Shown here in pieces: positions 45,674-54,788 of a DNA stretch of 64,000 nt. The DNA is from Saccharopolyspora oryzae (lineage in GTDB: Bacteria; Actinomycetota; Actinomycetes; Mycobacteriales; Pseudonocardiaceae). The notes under the pieces were generated by a model. The model saw only the letters and a list, made by a program, of their open reading frames with translations. It was not told the DNA's origin and did no database searches. The stretch lies in contig NZ_JAQGLA010000003.1 of assembly GCF_027853915.1 (NCBI RefSeq), forward strand, positions 1 through 64,000, read 5' to 3'. A program made the position numbers and the translations under genes. Numbering within the stretch: position 1 is the first letter of the stretch; every line of letters starts with the position of its first letter.

Positions 45674-47002
45674 GTGTCCGAGCAAGCGGAGCGCGTCGCG
45701 CCGCGGAAGTTGTTCGCGCTCGCGGTACCGGCGCTGGGCGTGCTCGCCGCCGAACCGCTGTACGTGCTCGTCGACACCGCGGTGGTCGGACACCTCGGTG
45801 CCGTCCCGCTGGCCGGTCTCGCGCTCGGCGGCACCCTGTTCACGCTGATCTCCAGCCAGCTGACGTTCCTGACCTACGGCACCACGGCGCGCACTGCGCG
45901 GCTGCACGGTGCCGGACGTCGCAAGGACGCCGTCGCGGAAGGCGTCCAGGCGACCTGGCTGGGCATCGCGGTCGGCATCGTGCTCCTGCTGCTGGCCCAG
46001 CTGGTGGCGGTGCCGGTCGCCGAGCTGCTCGCCGGGCCCGGACCGGTCGCCGACGCGGCCGCGACCTGGCTGCGCATCGCGCTCTGCGGCGCTCCGCTCG
46101 TGCTGATCACGATGGCCGGCAACGGCTGGATGCGCGGGGTGCAGGACACCGCGCGCCCGCTGCGGTACGTGCTGGTCGGCAACGGTGTGTCGGCCGTGCT
46201 GTGCCCGCTGTTCGTCTACCCCTTCGGCTGGGGGCTGGAGGGTTCGGCGATCGCGAACCTGGTCGGCCAGACCATCGCCGCCTCCCTGTTCGTCCGAGCG
46301 CTCGTCGTGGAGCAGGTCGCGCTGAAGCCGCAGCCGGCCATGATGCGGGCCCAGCTCGGCCTCGGGCGCGACCTGGTGCTGCGCACGCTGGCCTTCCAGG
46401 TGTGCTTCCTGTCGGCGACGTCGGTGGCCGCCCGCACCGGTGCCGAAGCCGCAGCCGCGCACCAGGTGGTCTGGCAGCTCTGGACGTTCCTGGCGTTGGT
46501 GCTGGACTCGCTGGCGATCGCCGCGCAGTCGCTGGTCGGGGCGGCGCTGGGCGCGGGTTCGGCGCCGCGCGCCAAGGCGATCGCCAAGCAGGTCACCTGG
46601 TACGGCCTGGCGTTCGGGATCATCCTGGGCGTCCTGTTCGCGGTGCTCACGATCCCGCTGCCTGCGGTGTTCACCTCGGACGCCGCAGTCCTGGCGACGA
46701 TCCCGCACGCCTGGTGGTTCTTCGTCCTGCTGCAGCCGGTGGCCGGTGTGGTGTTCGCCCTGGACGGGGTGTTCCTCGGCGCGGGCGACGCCGCCTACCT
46801 CCGCACCGCAACGCTCCTGAGCGCCTTCATCGGCTACCTCCCGCTGATCTGGCTCTCCCTGGCCTTCGACTGGGGCCTGGCGGGCATCTGGACCGGTCTC
46901 TCGATGTTCATGGTCCTGCGCCTGATCACCCTGCTGCTGCGGGCCCGCTCCGGACGCTGGGCGATCACCGGCGCCACCAGGACCCAGCCCGCCACCGCCT
47001 GA
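45674..47002 (+). CDS. MATE-family efflux transporter (DinF type)
   Basis: This 442-residue, twelve-helix antiporter exports organic cations or drugs. The N-terminus LFALAVPALGVLAAEPLYVLVD and the GNGWMRGVQDTARPLRYVL stretch are typical of DinF-type MATE proteins, a usual neighbour of this operon in actinomycetes. GTG 45674 follows GGAGGAAGT. It converges on def with a seven-base gap. Confidence 0.9.
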   Translation: MSEQAERVAPRKLFALAVPALGVLAAEPLYVLVDTAVVGHLGAVPLAGLALGGTLFTLISSQLTFLTYGTTARTARLHGAGRRKDAVAEGVQATWLGIAVGIVLLLLAQLVAVPVAELLAGPGPVADAAATWLRIALCGAPLVLITMAGNGWMRGVQDTARPLRYVLVGNGVSAVLCPLFVYPFGWGLEGSAIANLVGQTIAASLFVRALVVEQVALKPQPAMMRAQLGLGRDLVLRTLAFQVCFLSATSVAARTGAEAAAAHQVVWQLWTFLALVLDSLAIAAQSLVGAALGAGSAPRAKAIAKQVTWYGLAFGIILGVLFAVLTIPLPAVFTSDAAVLATIPHAWWFFVLLQPVAGVVFALDGVFLGAGDAAYLRTATLLSAFIGYLPLIWLSLAFDWGLAGIWTGLSMFMVLRLITLLLRARSGRWAITGATRTQPATA

Positions 47003-47009
47003 ACGCGGA

Positions 47010-47510
47010 TCAGCGCTGCCAGAACCATTCCTGGTCGCGGATCTGGCTGAACGCTTCGCGGCGGGTCTCGGGGTCGAGGCGCTGGATGTAGACCTTGCCG
47101 TCGAGGTGGTCGGTCTCGTGCTGGAGGCAGCGGGCCATCAGACCGGTGCCCGACACCGTGACCGGCTCGTTCGCCATGTCGACGCCGCGCACCACCGCGC
47201 GCTGCGCCCGGCGGGTGTTGAAGCCGAGGTTGGGCAGGGACAGGCACGCTTCGACGCCGTCCTGCGTCTCCTCGGACAGCTCCACGAGTTCCGGGTTGAG
47301 CACGTAACCGATCTCGCCGTCCACGTTGTAGCTGAACGCCCGCACGCCGATGCCGATCTGCGGCGCGGCCACCCCGGCGTGGCCGGGTGCGTCGACGGTG
47401 TCCAGCAGGTCGGTGACGATGGCGCGCAGCCGCTGGTCGAACTCGGTGATCGGTTCGGCCGGCATGCGCAGGATGGGATCGCCGAATCGCCGGATCGGTC
47501 GGAACGCCAC
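47010..47510 (-). CDS. def: Peptide deformylase
   Basis: This 166-residue metalloenzyme removes the N-formyl group from new proteins. Motif 1 is GVAAPQIG, motif 2 is EACLSLP (normally EGCLS) and motif 3 is HETDHLDG with the two metal-binding histidines and catalytic Glu. The Gly-to-Ala change in motif 2 keeps the metal-ligand Cys. GTG 47510 has GAGGAGGTTGAA upstream. It is divergent from truB. Confidence 0.92.
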   Translation of the reverse strand: MAFRPIRRFGDPILRMPAEPITEFDQRLRAIVTDLLDTVDAPGHAGVAAPQIGIGVRAFSYNVDGEIGYVLNPELVELSEETQDGVEACLSLPNLGFNTRRAQRAVVRGVDMANEPVTVSGTGLMARCLQHETDHLDGKVYIQRLDPETRREAFSQIRDQEWFWQR

Positions 47511-47595
47511 TTCAACCTCCTCGCTCGCCTCCCACCGTATCGCCGGCGCGACCCAGGCGATGGTCGTCCAACCAGGTCGGGGAAGATGGTGCGTC

Positions 47596-48504
47596 GTGTC
47601 CGAGCACTCCCGTAAAGCACGTCCCACCGTTCCGCCCGGCCTGCTCGTGGTCGACAAACCGGCGGGGATGACCTCGCACGACGTCGTCTCGCGGGTCCGC
47701 CGCATCATGGGCACCCGCAAGGTCGGCCACGCCGGAACCCTGGATCCGATGGCCACCGGCGTGCTGGTGCTGGGCCTGGAGCGAGCGACCAAGCTGCTCG
47801 GCCACCTGGCCCTGGACACCAAGGCCTACCTGGCGACCATCCGGCTGGGCGCGACGACCACCACCGACGACGCCGAGGGCGAGTTCCTGTCCGAAGTGGA
47901 CGCGTCCACGGTGGACGAGTCCGCGATCCGCGCCGGGATCGCCGAGCTGACCGGGGACATCCAGCAGGTGCCCAGCGCGGTCAGCGCGGTGAAGATCAAC
48001 GGCCGCCGGGCCTACGACCTCGTGCGCCAGGGCGAGGAGGTCGAGCTGGCGGCCCGGCCGGTCACGGTCTCCCGCTTCGACGTGCTCGGCCTGCGCCGCA
48101 CCGAGCGCATCACCGAGCTGGACGTGCTGGTCGAGTGCTCGTCCGGGACCTACGTGCGGGCGCTGGCCCGCGATCTGGGCGCCGGCCTCGGCGTCGGCGG
48201 TCACCTCGGCGAGCTCCGCCGCACCCGGGTCGGCCCGTTCGGGCTGGCCACCGCGCGCACCCTGGACCAGCTGGAGGCCGAGCCGGGGCTGTCGATGAGC
48301 CTCGACGAGGCGGTGGAGACCGCTTTTCCGCGCCGCAACGTGGACTCGACCGTGGCTCGCGCACTTTCGCACGGCCAGCTGGTGCCGGCCGCCGGTGTCG
48401 AGGGCACCTACGGGATGTTCGATCCGGAGGGGCGCGCGGTCGCGCTGGTCCGCGATCGCGGCCGGACCGCCAAGCCGGTGCTGGTGATCATCCCGGGGAA
48501 TTGA
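47596..48504 (+). CDS. truB: tRNA pseudouridine-55 synthase TruB
   Basis: This 302-residue enzyme makes psi-55 in tRNA T-loops. GLLVVDKPAGMTSHDVV, the catalytic-Asp motif GHAGTLDPMATGVL (Asp near 44), and CSSGTYVRALARDLG are all present, with a small C-terminal PUA-like domain (TYGMFDPEGRAVALV). GTG 47596 starts at the family's N-terminus. It is divergent from def. Confidence 0.95.
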   Translation: MSEHSRKARPTVPPGLLVVDKPAGMTSHDVVSRVRRIMGTRKVGHAGTLDPMATGVLVLGLERATKLLGHLALDTKAYLATIRLGATTTTDDAEGEFLSEVDASTVDESAIRAGIAELTGDIQQVPSAVSAVKINGRRAYDLVRQGEEVELAARPVTVSRFDVLGLRRTERITELDVLVECSSGTYVRALARDLGAGLGVGGHLGELRRTRVGPFGLATARTLDQLEAEPGLSMSLDEAVETAFPRRNVDSTVARALSHGQLVPAAGVEGTYGMFDPEGRAVALVRDRGRTAKPVLVIIPGN

Positions 48505-48620
48505 CCGGTATTTCTCCCTTCGCAAGCGTTCTCGGTGACCTGGGCCACATCGCAGGAACCCGTCCCGACGTGAGCCGTCCCACGACTAGTCCGAACGAGC
48601 GACGAGGAAGTGGGGACAGC

Positions 48621-49274
48621 ATGCGCAAGCGATTAGTCGGGGCGACCGTCGTGCTGGCGGCGGGTTTGGCGCTGAGCGGATGCTCTGGAGGAAGTGGTTC
48701 GGGGCATGTCATCGGCAGCGCGGATCCGCAGGTCGACAACCAGACGGTCGCATCCGACGCCGCTCAGCCCGAGACCGATGCGCAGCAGCCCGAGGGCAAG
48801 ACGGAGAGCTCCGGCGACAACGGGTTGTCCGGTGAGGACCGGCCCTGCACCGGCCGGGACCTGACCGTTGCGTACCAGTCCGGAGAGGTGGCCCCGTCGG
48901 GCGGCGAGGGCAAGCTGACGGCGACCAAGAAGGACGCGAACGACCCCTGCGTCCTGAGCAACTACCCCGAGCTCCGGCTGCTCGACGAGAGCGGCAAGCC
49001 GGTGTCGACGACGGTGCAGCACGGCCTGCAGCCCGCGCCGTCCCGGGTGCCCATGCCGGGCCCGGCCTACGACATGGCGATGGCCTCGTTGAAGTGGACC
49101 ACCTCGGAGGGCTGCGGGACGACCCCGGCCAAGCTCGCGGTGAACTTCACCGCCTCCGACGACTGGAGCGACGCCGCCGAGGTCCCGGTGAACACCAGCG
49201 AGCAGGACGCCTTCAGCGCGCTCTGCGCGGGCTCGGCCGTGGACGTCTCCGCCTTCGAAGCCGGCGTCAGCTGA
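48621..49274 (+). CDS. Secreted lipoprotein, DUF4232-like
   Basis: This 217-residue exported protein has a signal peptide with lipobox LSGC (MRKRLVGATVVLAAGLALSG, then Cys21). A disordered Ser/Gly/Gln-rich linker (22-70) leads to a globular DUF4232-like domain with paired cysteines (RPCTGRDLTVAYQ, DPCVLSNYPELRLLD, SEGCGTTPA, ALCAGSA). The function is unknown. ATG 48621 has GAGGAAG further upstream. It is inserted between truB and ribF. Confidence 0.8.
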   Translation: MRKRLVGATVVLAAGLALSGCSGGSGSGHVIGSADPQVDNQTVASDAAQPETDAQQPEGKTESSGDNGLSGEDRPCTGRDLTVAYQSGEVAPSGGEGKLTATKKDANDPCVLSNYPELRLLDESGKPVSTTVQHGLQPAPSRVPMPGPAYDMAMASLKWTTSEGCGTTPAKLAVNFTASDDWSDAAEVPVNTSEQDAFSALCAGSAVDVSAFEAGVS

Positions 49275-49386
49275 CCTGCCGGGGGCGCGAGCGCGGTGAC
49301 GGCCATGCTCGCGCCCCGTGCTGTGAGTCGCGGCACGGGCGATGGCTTTCCGTCGTTCGGTTGGTCGAGCAGTAGGCTTCGTGGTC

Positions 49387-50373
49387 GTGCAGCGATGGCG
49401 TGGTTTGGAGCAGCTTCCCGGCGGCTGGGGACGGTGCGTGGTCACCATCGGTGTCTTCGACGGCGTGCACCGAGGGCACCAGCAACTCATCTCGCACGCG
49501 GTGCGGCAGGCGCGGCGCCGCGGCGTGCCGTGCGTGCTGATGACCTTCGACCCGCATCCGTCGGAGGTGGTGCGGCCGGGCAGCCACCCGGCGCAGCTGA
49601 CCACCCTGCGGCGGCGGGCGGAACTGGCCGAGCAGCTCGGCGTGGACGTGTTCTGCGTGCTGCCGTTCACCCGCGAGGTCTCCCGCATCCCGGCGGAGGA
49701 GTTCGTGCACGAGATCCTGGTCGAGAAGCTGCACGCGGCCGAGATCGTGGTGGGGGAGAACTTCACCTTCGGGCACAAGGCGGCGGGCAACATCGAGCTG
49801 CTGGCCAAGCTGGGGGAGCGGTTCGGCTTCGACGTCGAGTCCGACGCCCTGGTGTCCGGCCCGGTCGAGCGGACCGACGACCCGTCGGGGGCTTCGGTGA
49901 CGTTCTCGTCGACCTACATCCGGTCGTGCATCGACGCCGGTGACGTGGTCGCTGCGGCGTCCGCGCTGGGCCGCGACCACCGCCTGGAGGGCATCGTGGT
50001 GCGCGGGGCCGGGCGCGGCGGCAAGGAGCTCGGTTTCCCCACCGCGAACCTGTCCACCCCGCCGCACGCGGCGATCCCCGCCGACGGCGTCTACGCCTGC
50101 TGGTTCACCCACCGCCGCCGCGGCTCGAAGGAGCCCGGCCGCACGCTGCCCGCAGCCGTCTCGGTGGGCAGCAACCCGACGTTCTCCGGCACCGAGCGCA
50201 CCGTCGAGGCCTACGTGCTCGACGTCGACGCCGACTTCTACGGCGAGCACGTCGACCTGGACTTCGTGCGGCGGCTGCGGGCGATGGAGCGCTTCGACAG
50301 CGTCGAGGCGCTGATCGAGCAGATGAACCTCGACGTCGCCGAGACCCGCCGGATCCTGGCGGCGGACGGGTGA
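49387..50373 (+). CDS. ribF: Bifunctional riboflavin kinase / FAD synthetase
   Basis: This 328-residue enzyme makes FMN and FAD. The FAD-synthetase half has VTIGVFDGVHRGHQQLI (HxGH) and FSSTYIRSCI; the riboflavin-kinase half has GRGGKELGFPTANLST and VGSNPTFSG. GTG 49387 is preferred (VQRWRGLEQLP is the family start); the frame is open 15 codons upstream. The HTH gene follows. Confidence 0.94.
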   Translation: MQRWRGLEQLPGGWGRCVVTIGVFDGVHRGHQQLISHAVRQARRRGVPCVLMTFDPHPSEVVRPGSHPAQLTTLRRRAELAEQLGVDVFCVLPFTREVSRIPAEEFVHEILVEKLHAAEIVVGENFTFGHKAAGNIELLAKLGERFGFDVESDALVSGPVERTDDPSGASVTFSSTYIRSCIDAGDVVAAASALGRDHRLEGIVVRGAGRGGKELGFPTANLSTPPHAAIPADGVYACWFTHRRRGSKEPGRTLPAAVSVGSNPTFSGTERTVEAYVLDVDADFYGEHVDLDFVRRLRAMERFDSVEALIEQMNLDVAETRRILAADG

Positions 50374-50540
50374 ATCCGGGCAAGTCGGGTCCCCGAACGG
50401 AGCAGCCGCGCCGTCCGAGCGGACCAGGGCGCGCCGGGCGGATTTCCGATTCTCGCTCGCGTCCGGCCAATGACCTGGCAGTATTCAGTGCCGGAGCGGC
50501 CAGGCGTGATCAGGTCGGCGCCGAGATTGGGGGACCGAAG

Positions 50541-51023
50541 GTGGCGGAGAGCAGCAACGTCCAGCGGAATCTGGCCCTGCAGCGGCAGTGGTACGGCGAA
50601 CCGCTGGGCGATCGCGTGCGCCGCTTGGTCGTCGCCTTCCGCATCTCGCAGGCCCAGCTCGCCGACGTGCTCGGCATCAGCGCCCCGATGCTCAGCCAGG
50701 TGATGAGCGGCCGCCGCGCCAAGATCGGCAACCCGCAGGTGCTGGCCCGGCTGGTGATGCTCGAGCGCAAGGTGCTCATCCCCGGCGTCGTGTCCGGTGA
50801 GGCCGAGGCGATGAAGCAGGCGCTGGAGGACGTCCGCCAGTCGCAGCCGTCGGTGGGGCGGGACGACCTGCCGGTCAAGCACGTCGCCAACGGCGAAGAA
50901 GCGGCCTGGCCGGTCCTGCGCGAGGTGGCCAAGCCCAACGAGCTCGAAGCCGCGGCGTCCATCCTGGAAGGCCGCTACCCGCGCCTGGCGGGCCTGCTCC
51001 GCCGCGCCGCCAACGGCGACTGA
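50541..51023 (+). CDS. Helix-turn-helix DNA-binding protein
   Basis: This 160-residue protein has an XRE/Cro-like HTH in LVVAFRISQAQLADVLGISAP and SQVMSGRRAKIGNPQV (about residues 28-70), then a helical C-terminal region ending EAAASILEGRYPRLAGLLRRA. It sits between ribF and rpsO. The role is unknown; a lambda-repressor-like regulator fits. GTG 50541 follows GGGGGACCGAAG; the open frame upstream runs into ribF. Confidence 0.8.
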   Translation: MAESSNVQRNLALQRQWYGEPLGDRVRRLVVAFRISQAQLADVLGISAPMLSQVMSGRRAKIGNPQVLARLVMLERKVLIPGVVSGEAEAMKQALEDVRQSQPSVGRDDLPVKHVANGEEAAWPVLREVAKPNELEAAASILEGRYPRLAGLLRRAANGD

Positions 51024-51063
51024 CCCGCCCCGCCCACCGGGCGCTGCGCCTTGCGGGGATCCG

Positions 51064-51154
51064 CAGTTTCAATTGAAACTGCGACCCAAGGACCGCAGTT
51101 TCAATTGAAACTGTGGTTCCCACCCGCGGCGAATCGCGGTTTCAAGTGAAACTG
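51064..51154. repeat. Triple family-1 palindrome, third copy decayed
   Basis: Exact copies lie at 51064-51081 and 51096-51113 (32 bp apart). A third at 51137-51154 (41 bp further) reads CGGTTTCAAGTGAAACTG, whose core GTTTCAAGTGAAAC differs from parS GTTTCACGTGAAAC at one base. The cluster fills the gap between the HTH and thpR genes. Confidence 0.88.
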
Positions 51155-51209
51155 CGGGGCGCGGGGTCGTGAGTAGTTTGGGTGGTGGGACGCGCGCCTG
51201 GAGGTGGGT

Positions 51210-51779
51210 ATGCGCCTGTTCACCGCGCTGTGGCCGTCGGCTGAGGCGGTGCGGCACCTGGCCGCCGCGGTCGATCGGCTGGACCCGGAGCGGTTGGCCC
51301 GGGCGACGGAGGGACTGCGGAAGTTCCGCTTCGTCGAGCCCGAGCGCTGGCACCTGACGTTGTGCTTCCACGGTGACGACGCCGATCAGGAGCAGGTGAC
51401 CGAACGGCTGGAGCACCGGGTGGCGCGGCTGCGGAACACCGATCCCGCGCCTCCGCGGCTGCGGTTGGCGGGCAGCGGGGTGTTCCGCGGCGTGCTGTGG
51501 GTCGGCGTCGAACCGGCCGATGAGGACGATGAGCGGGGACTGCGCGACCTCGTGCACGCGGCCGGCGGGAATCCGCGCGGGTACCGGGCCCACCTCACCG
51601 TCGGCCGGTGGGTGGCCGGGCGGCCGGACCGGGAGCTGCTGCCCGGGCTGTTCGCCGGTTACGCCGGGCCTTGGTGGCAGTCGCGCGAACTGGCCGTGGT
51701 GTGCAGTGACCTGCGGGAAGGCGGCCCGACGTACCGGACCGTGCACCGGGTCGGGGTGACGCGCGAGTCATCGGGTTGA
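51210..51779 (+). CDS. thpR: RNA 2',3'-cyclic phosphodiesterase (LigT/ThpR)
   Basis: This 189-residue 2H phosphoesterase has both HxT/Sx motifs: HLTLCF near residue 48 and HLTVGR near 131. The start [14 protein letters not shown] is typical. It hydrolyses 2',3'-cyclic ends of RNA; the cell role is uncertain. ATG 51210 has GGAGG upstream. It lies between the palindrome cluster and rpsO. Confidence 0.92.
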   Translation: MRLFTALWPSAEAVRHLAAAVDRLDPERLARATEGLRKFRFVEPERWHLTLCFHGDDADQEQVTERLEHRVARLRNTDPAPPRLRLAGSGVFRGVLWVGVEPADEDDERGLRDLVHAAGGNPRGYRAHLTVGRWVAGRPDRELLPGLFAGYAGPWWQSRELAVVCSDLREGGPTYRTVHRVGVTRESSG

Positions 51780-51880
51780 CCCGGTAGTAGCAGGCCGTCC
51801 TGATATCCTGACCGGTGGAGCGGCTGCAGTCCGTGGTGGCCGTCTCCGGCCCGGTGTTCGATTCGGGCGCCGGACCCGTT

Positions 51881-51899
51881 CCCGGCCGGATCGGCCGGG
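51881..51899 (+). promoter_or_regulatory. Leader hairpin before rpsO
   Basis: CCCGGCC and GGCCGGG (51881-51887 and 51893-51899) pair around five bases, 35 bases before the rpsO start. S15 often represses its own mRNA through leader structures; a role here is inferred. Confidence 0.35.
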
Positions 51900-51933
51900 T
51901 GCACTTGACACGGGACATCGAAGGAGTCAACTC

Positions 51934-52203
51934 GTGGCTTTGTCCACTGCAGAGAAGAAGCAGATCCTGGCCGAGTACGGCCTCAAGGACGGCGACACCG
52001 GTTCGCCCGAGGCCCAGGTGGCCCTGCTCACCAAGCGGATCATCGGTCTGACCGAGCACCTCAAGCAGCACAAGCACGACCACCACTCGCGTCGTGGTCT
52101 GCTGCTGATGGTCGGTCGTCGCCGCCGTCTGCTCAACTACCTGACCAAGGTGGACATCGAGCGCTACCGTTCGCTGATCAAGCGACTCGGCCTGCGCCGT
52201 TGA
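51934..52203 (+). CDS. rpsO: 30S ribosomal protein S15
   Basis: This 89-residue ribosomal protein binds 16S r[39 protein letters not shown] and the basic [11 protein letters not shown] are the conserved S15 segments. GTG 51934 follows AAGGAG. A terminator hairpin follows eight bases past the stop, with pnp beyond, as in most bacteria. Confidence 0.98.
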   Translation: MALSTAEKKQILAEYGLKDGDTGSPEAQVALLTKRIIGLTEHLKQHKHDHHSRRGLLLMVGRRRRLLNYLTKVDIERYRSLIKRLGLRR

Positions 52204-52210
52204 CGAACGC

Positions 52211-52242
52211 CGAGGGGAGTGGCCAGCGGGCCGCTCCCCTCG
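52211..52242 (+). terminator. rpsO terminator
   Basis: CGAGGGGAG (52211-52219) and CTCCCCTCG (52234-52242) form a perfect nine-base stem that can extend with GGCC/GGCC bases. It ends rpsO, and may also be the processing site between rpsO and pnp. Confidence 0.7.
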
Positions 52243-52252
52243 GTGCATGAAC

Positions 52253-52445
52253 CGGCGCTGAGGCGCCGTTGCAACAGAAGAGCGCTCACGGTGGTACGCA
52301 CCGGGCAGGCGTCCGCCGGTCCTCGGTAGTGGCTGCCGGGCAAGTCGTCGCAATGACGTTCCCGGGGGCTTCGATCGATGGCCGGCCTCGTCGGACCACG
52401 ACCCGGATGCACCTGCCGTGGGCCTCGTGAGGATGAGGAGTCATC
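52253..52445 (+). promoter_or_regulatory. Structured pnp leader
   Basis: The 193-bp gap between the rpsO terminator and pnp has no gene but several short dyads: CGGCGC/GCGCCG (52253-52268) and GCCGGGCAAGTCGTC, where outer GGG/CCC bases pair around CGTC/GACG. PNPase is known in E. coli to control its own leader after RNase III cleavage; a similar role here is inferred. Confidence 0.35.
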
Positions 52446-54692
52446 TTGACCGAACCCCAGATCGACGAGGGTGTTTACGAAGCGACCGCCGTGCTCGACA
52501 ACGGCGCCTTCGGCACCCGCACCGTCCGCTTCGAGACCGGACGGCTGGCCAAGCAGGCCGCGGGCAGCGTCGTCGCCTACCTCGACGACGAGACCATGCT
52601 GCTGTCGGCCACCTCGGCCTCGAAGCAGCCGAAGGAGCACTTCGACTTCTTCCCGCTGACCGTCGACGTCGAGGAGCGGATGTACGCTGCGGGCCGCATC
52701 CCCGGCTCGTTCTTCCGCCGCGAGGGCCGTCCCTCCACCGACGCGATCCTGACCTGCCGGCTGATCGACCGGCCGCTGCGCCCGTCCTTCGTGGACGGTC
52801 TGCGCAACGAGATCCAGGTCGTCGTCACCGTGATGAGCCTGGCCCCGGGCGACCTCTACGACGTGCTGGCGATCAACGCCGCGTCGGCGTCCACGCAGGC
52901 CTCCGGTCTGCCGTTCTCCGGCCCGATCGGCGGCACCCGGATGGCGCTGATCGACGGCCAGTGGGTCGCCTTCCCGACCCACGAGCAGCTCGAGCGCGCC
53001 GTGTTCGACATGGTCGTCGCGGGCCGCATCGTCGGTGACGACGTCGCGATCATGATGGTCGAGGCCGAGGCCACCGAGAAGACCGCGCAGCTGGTCGGCG
53101 AGGGCGCCCAGGCCCCGACCGAAGAGGTCGTCGCCGCTGGTCTGGAGGCGGCCAAGCCGTTCATCCGGACCCTGTGCCAGGCGCAGCAGCAGCTCGCGCA
53201 GGCGGCCGGCAAGGCCGCCCAGGAGTTCCCGGTGTTCCCGGCCTACGCCGAGGACGCCTTCACCGCCGTCGAGCAGGCCGTTTCCGCGGACCTGGCCGAG
53301 GCGCTGAAGATCGCCGGCAAGCAGGAGCGGGAGTCCCGGCTCGACGAGATCAAGGCGTCGGTGCTGGAGAAGGTCGCCACCGGTGCGGGCGAGCAGTTCG
53401 AGGGACGCGAGAAGGAGCTCGGCGCCGCCTTCCGCTCGCTGACCAAGAAGCTGGTGCGCCAGCGCATCATCCGCGACCAGGTCCGCATCGACGGCCGCGG
53501 TCTGACCGACATCCGCAGCCTGTCCGCCGAGGTCGGCGTGATCCCGCGGGCCCACGGCTCGGCGCTGTTCGAGCGCGGCGAGACCCAGATCCTGGGCGTC
53601 TCCACGCTGAACATGCTGCGGCTGGAGCAGACCATCGACTCGTTGTCCCCGGAGACGACGAAGCGGTACATGCACCACTACAACTTCCCGCCCTACTCGA
53701 CCGGTGAGACCGGCCGGGTCGGCAGCCCGAAGCGGCGCGAGATCGGCCACGGTGCGCTGGCCGAGCGCGCGCTGATGCCGGTGCTGCCGTCGCGCGAGGA
53801 GTTCCCGTACGCGATCCGCCAGGTCTCCGAGGCGCTGGGCTCCAACGGCTCCACCTCGATGGGCTCGGTCTGCGCCTCGACGCTGTCCCTGCTCAACGCG
53901 GGTGTGCCGCTGAAGGCGCCGGTCGCGGGCATCGCCATGGGTCTGGTCTCCGACGAGATCGACGGCAAGACCCACTACGTGGCGCTGACCGACATCCTCG
54001 GTGCCGAGGACGCCTTCGGCGACATGGACTTCAAGGTCGCAGGCACGAAGGAGTTCGTGACCGCCCTGCAGCTGGACACCAAGCTGGACGGCATCCCGTC
54101 CGAGGTGCTGGCGCAGGCGCTCGGCCAGGCCCGCGACGCCCGGTTCACCATCCTCGAGGTGATGGCCGAGGCGATCGGCAAGCCCGACGAGATGAGCCCG
54201 CACGCCCCGCGCGTGACCTCCATCAGCATCCCGGTGGACAAGATCGGCGAGGTCATCGGCCCGAAGGGCAAGATGATCAACTCGATCACCGAGGAGACCG
54301 GCGCGGAGATCACCATCGAGGACGACGGCACGATCTACGTCGGTGCCGCCGACGGCCCGTCCGCGGAGGCCGCGATCGACAAGATCAACGCCATCGCGAA
54401 CCCGCAGCTGCCGAAGGTCGGCGAGCGCTTCCTGGGCACCGTGGTCAAGACCGCGGCGTTCGGCGCGTTCGTCTCGCTGCTGCCGGGCAAGGACGGCCTG
54501 GTGCACATCTCCAAGCTGGGCAACGGCAAGCGCATCGGCAAGGTCGAGGACGTGGTGAACGTCGGCGACAAGCTGCGCGTGGAGATCGCCGACATCGACA
54601 GCCGCGGCAAGATCAGCCTGGTGCTGGTCAGCGACGAGGACGAGAAGTCCGAGGCCGCGGCCGAGCCGGAAGGCGAGAAGTCGGAGCAGTGA
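52446..54692 (+). CDS. pnp: Polynucleotide phosphorylase
   Basis: This 748-residue phosphorolytic 3'-5' exoribonuclease and nucleotidyltransferase has two RNase PH domains (residues about 15-150 and 355-560; [20 protein letters not shown]), a helical middle, a KH domain ([20 protein letters not shown], near 600) and an S1 domain ([20 protein letters not shown], near 665). It starts with TTG 52446, supported by GAGGAG. A hairpin follows. The operon order rpsO-pnp-pepR-dapB is typical of actinomycetes. Confidence 0.97.
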   Translation: MTEPQIDEGVYEATAVLDNGAFGTRTVRFETGRLAKQAAGSVVAYLDDETMLLSATSASKQPKEHFDFFPLTVDVEERMYAAGRIPGSFFRREGRPSTDAILTCRLIDRPLRPSFVDGLRNEIQVVVTVMSLAPGDLYDVLAINAASASTQASGLPFSGPIGGTRMALIDGQWVAFPTHEQLERAVFDMVVAGRIVGDDVAIMMVEAEATEKTAQLVGEGAQAPTEEVVAAGLEAAKPFIRTLCQAQQQLAQAAGKAAQEFPVFPAYAEDAFTAVEQAVSADLAEALKIAGKQERESRLDEIKASVLEKVATGAGEQFEGREKELGAAFRSLTKKLVRQRIIRDQVRIDGRGLTDIRSLSAEVGVIPRAHGSALFERGETQILGVSTLNMLRLEQTIDSLSPETTKRYMHHYNFPPYSTGETGRVGSPKRREIGHGALAERALMPVLPSREEFPYAIRQVSEALGSNGSTSMGSVCASTLSLLNAGVPLKAPVAGIAMGLVSDEIDGKTHYVALTDILGAEDAFGDMDFKVAGTKEFVTALQLDTKLDGIPSEVLAQALGQARDARFTILEVMAEAIGKPDEMSPHAPRVTSISIPVDKIGEVIGPKGKMINSITEETGAEITIEDDGTIYVGAADGPSAEAAIDKINAIANPQLPKVGERFLGTVVKTAAFGAFVSLLPGKDGLVHISKLGNGKRIGKVEDVVNVGDKLRVEIADIDSRGKISLVLVSDEDEKSEAAAEPEGEKSEQ

Positions 54693-54712
54693 TCTGCGAC
54701 TGACCGTTCGAC

Positions 54713-54744
54713 GCGGCCCGTCCCGGCAAGCCCGGGGCGGGCCG
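54713..54744 (+). terminator. Hairpin after pnp
   Basis: GCGGCCCGTCCCGG and CCCGGGGCGGGCCG pair with one mismatch around a CAAG loop, 20 bases past the pnp stop. It is a likely terminator or attenuator before pepR. Confidence 0.6.
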
Positions 54745-54788
54745 TATCGTTTGAGTGCACCAATCCGCCCGAACACTCTCGTGGGGAC

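Noticed and set aside
51064-51154. Repeats considered as a CRISPR array
   Set aside because: Units are short perfect palindromes in groups of one to three, spacers are not uniform or unique in CRISPR fashion, and no cas genes are near.
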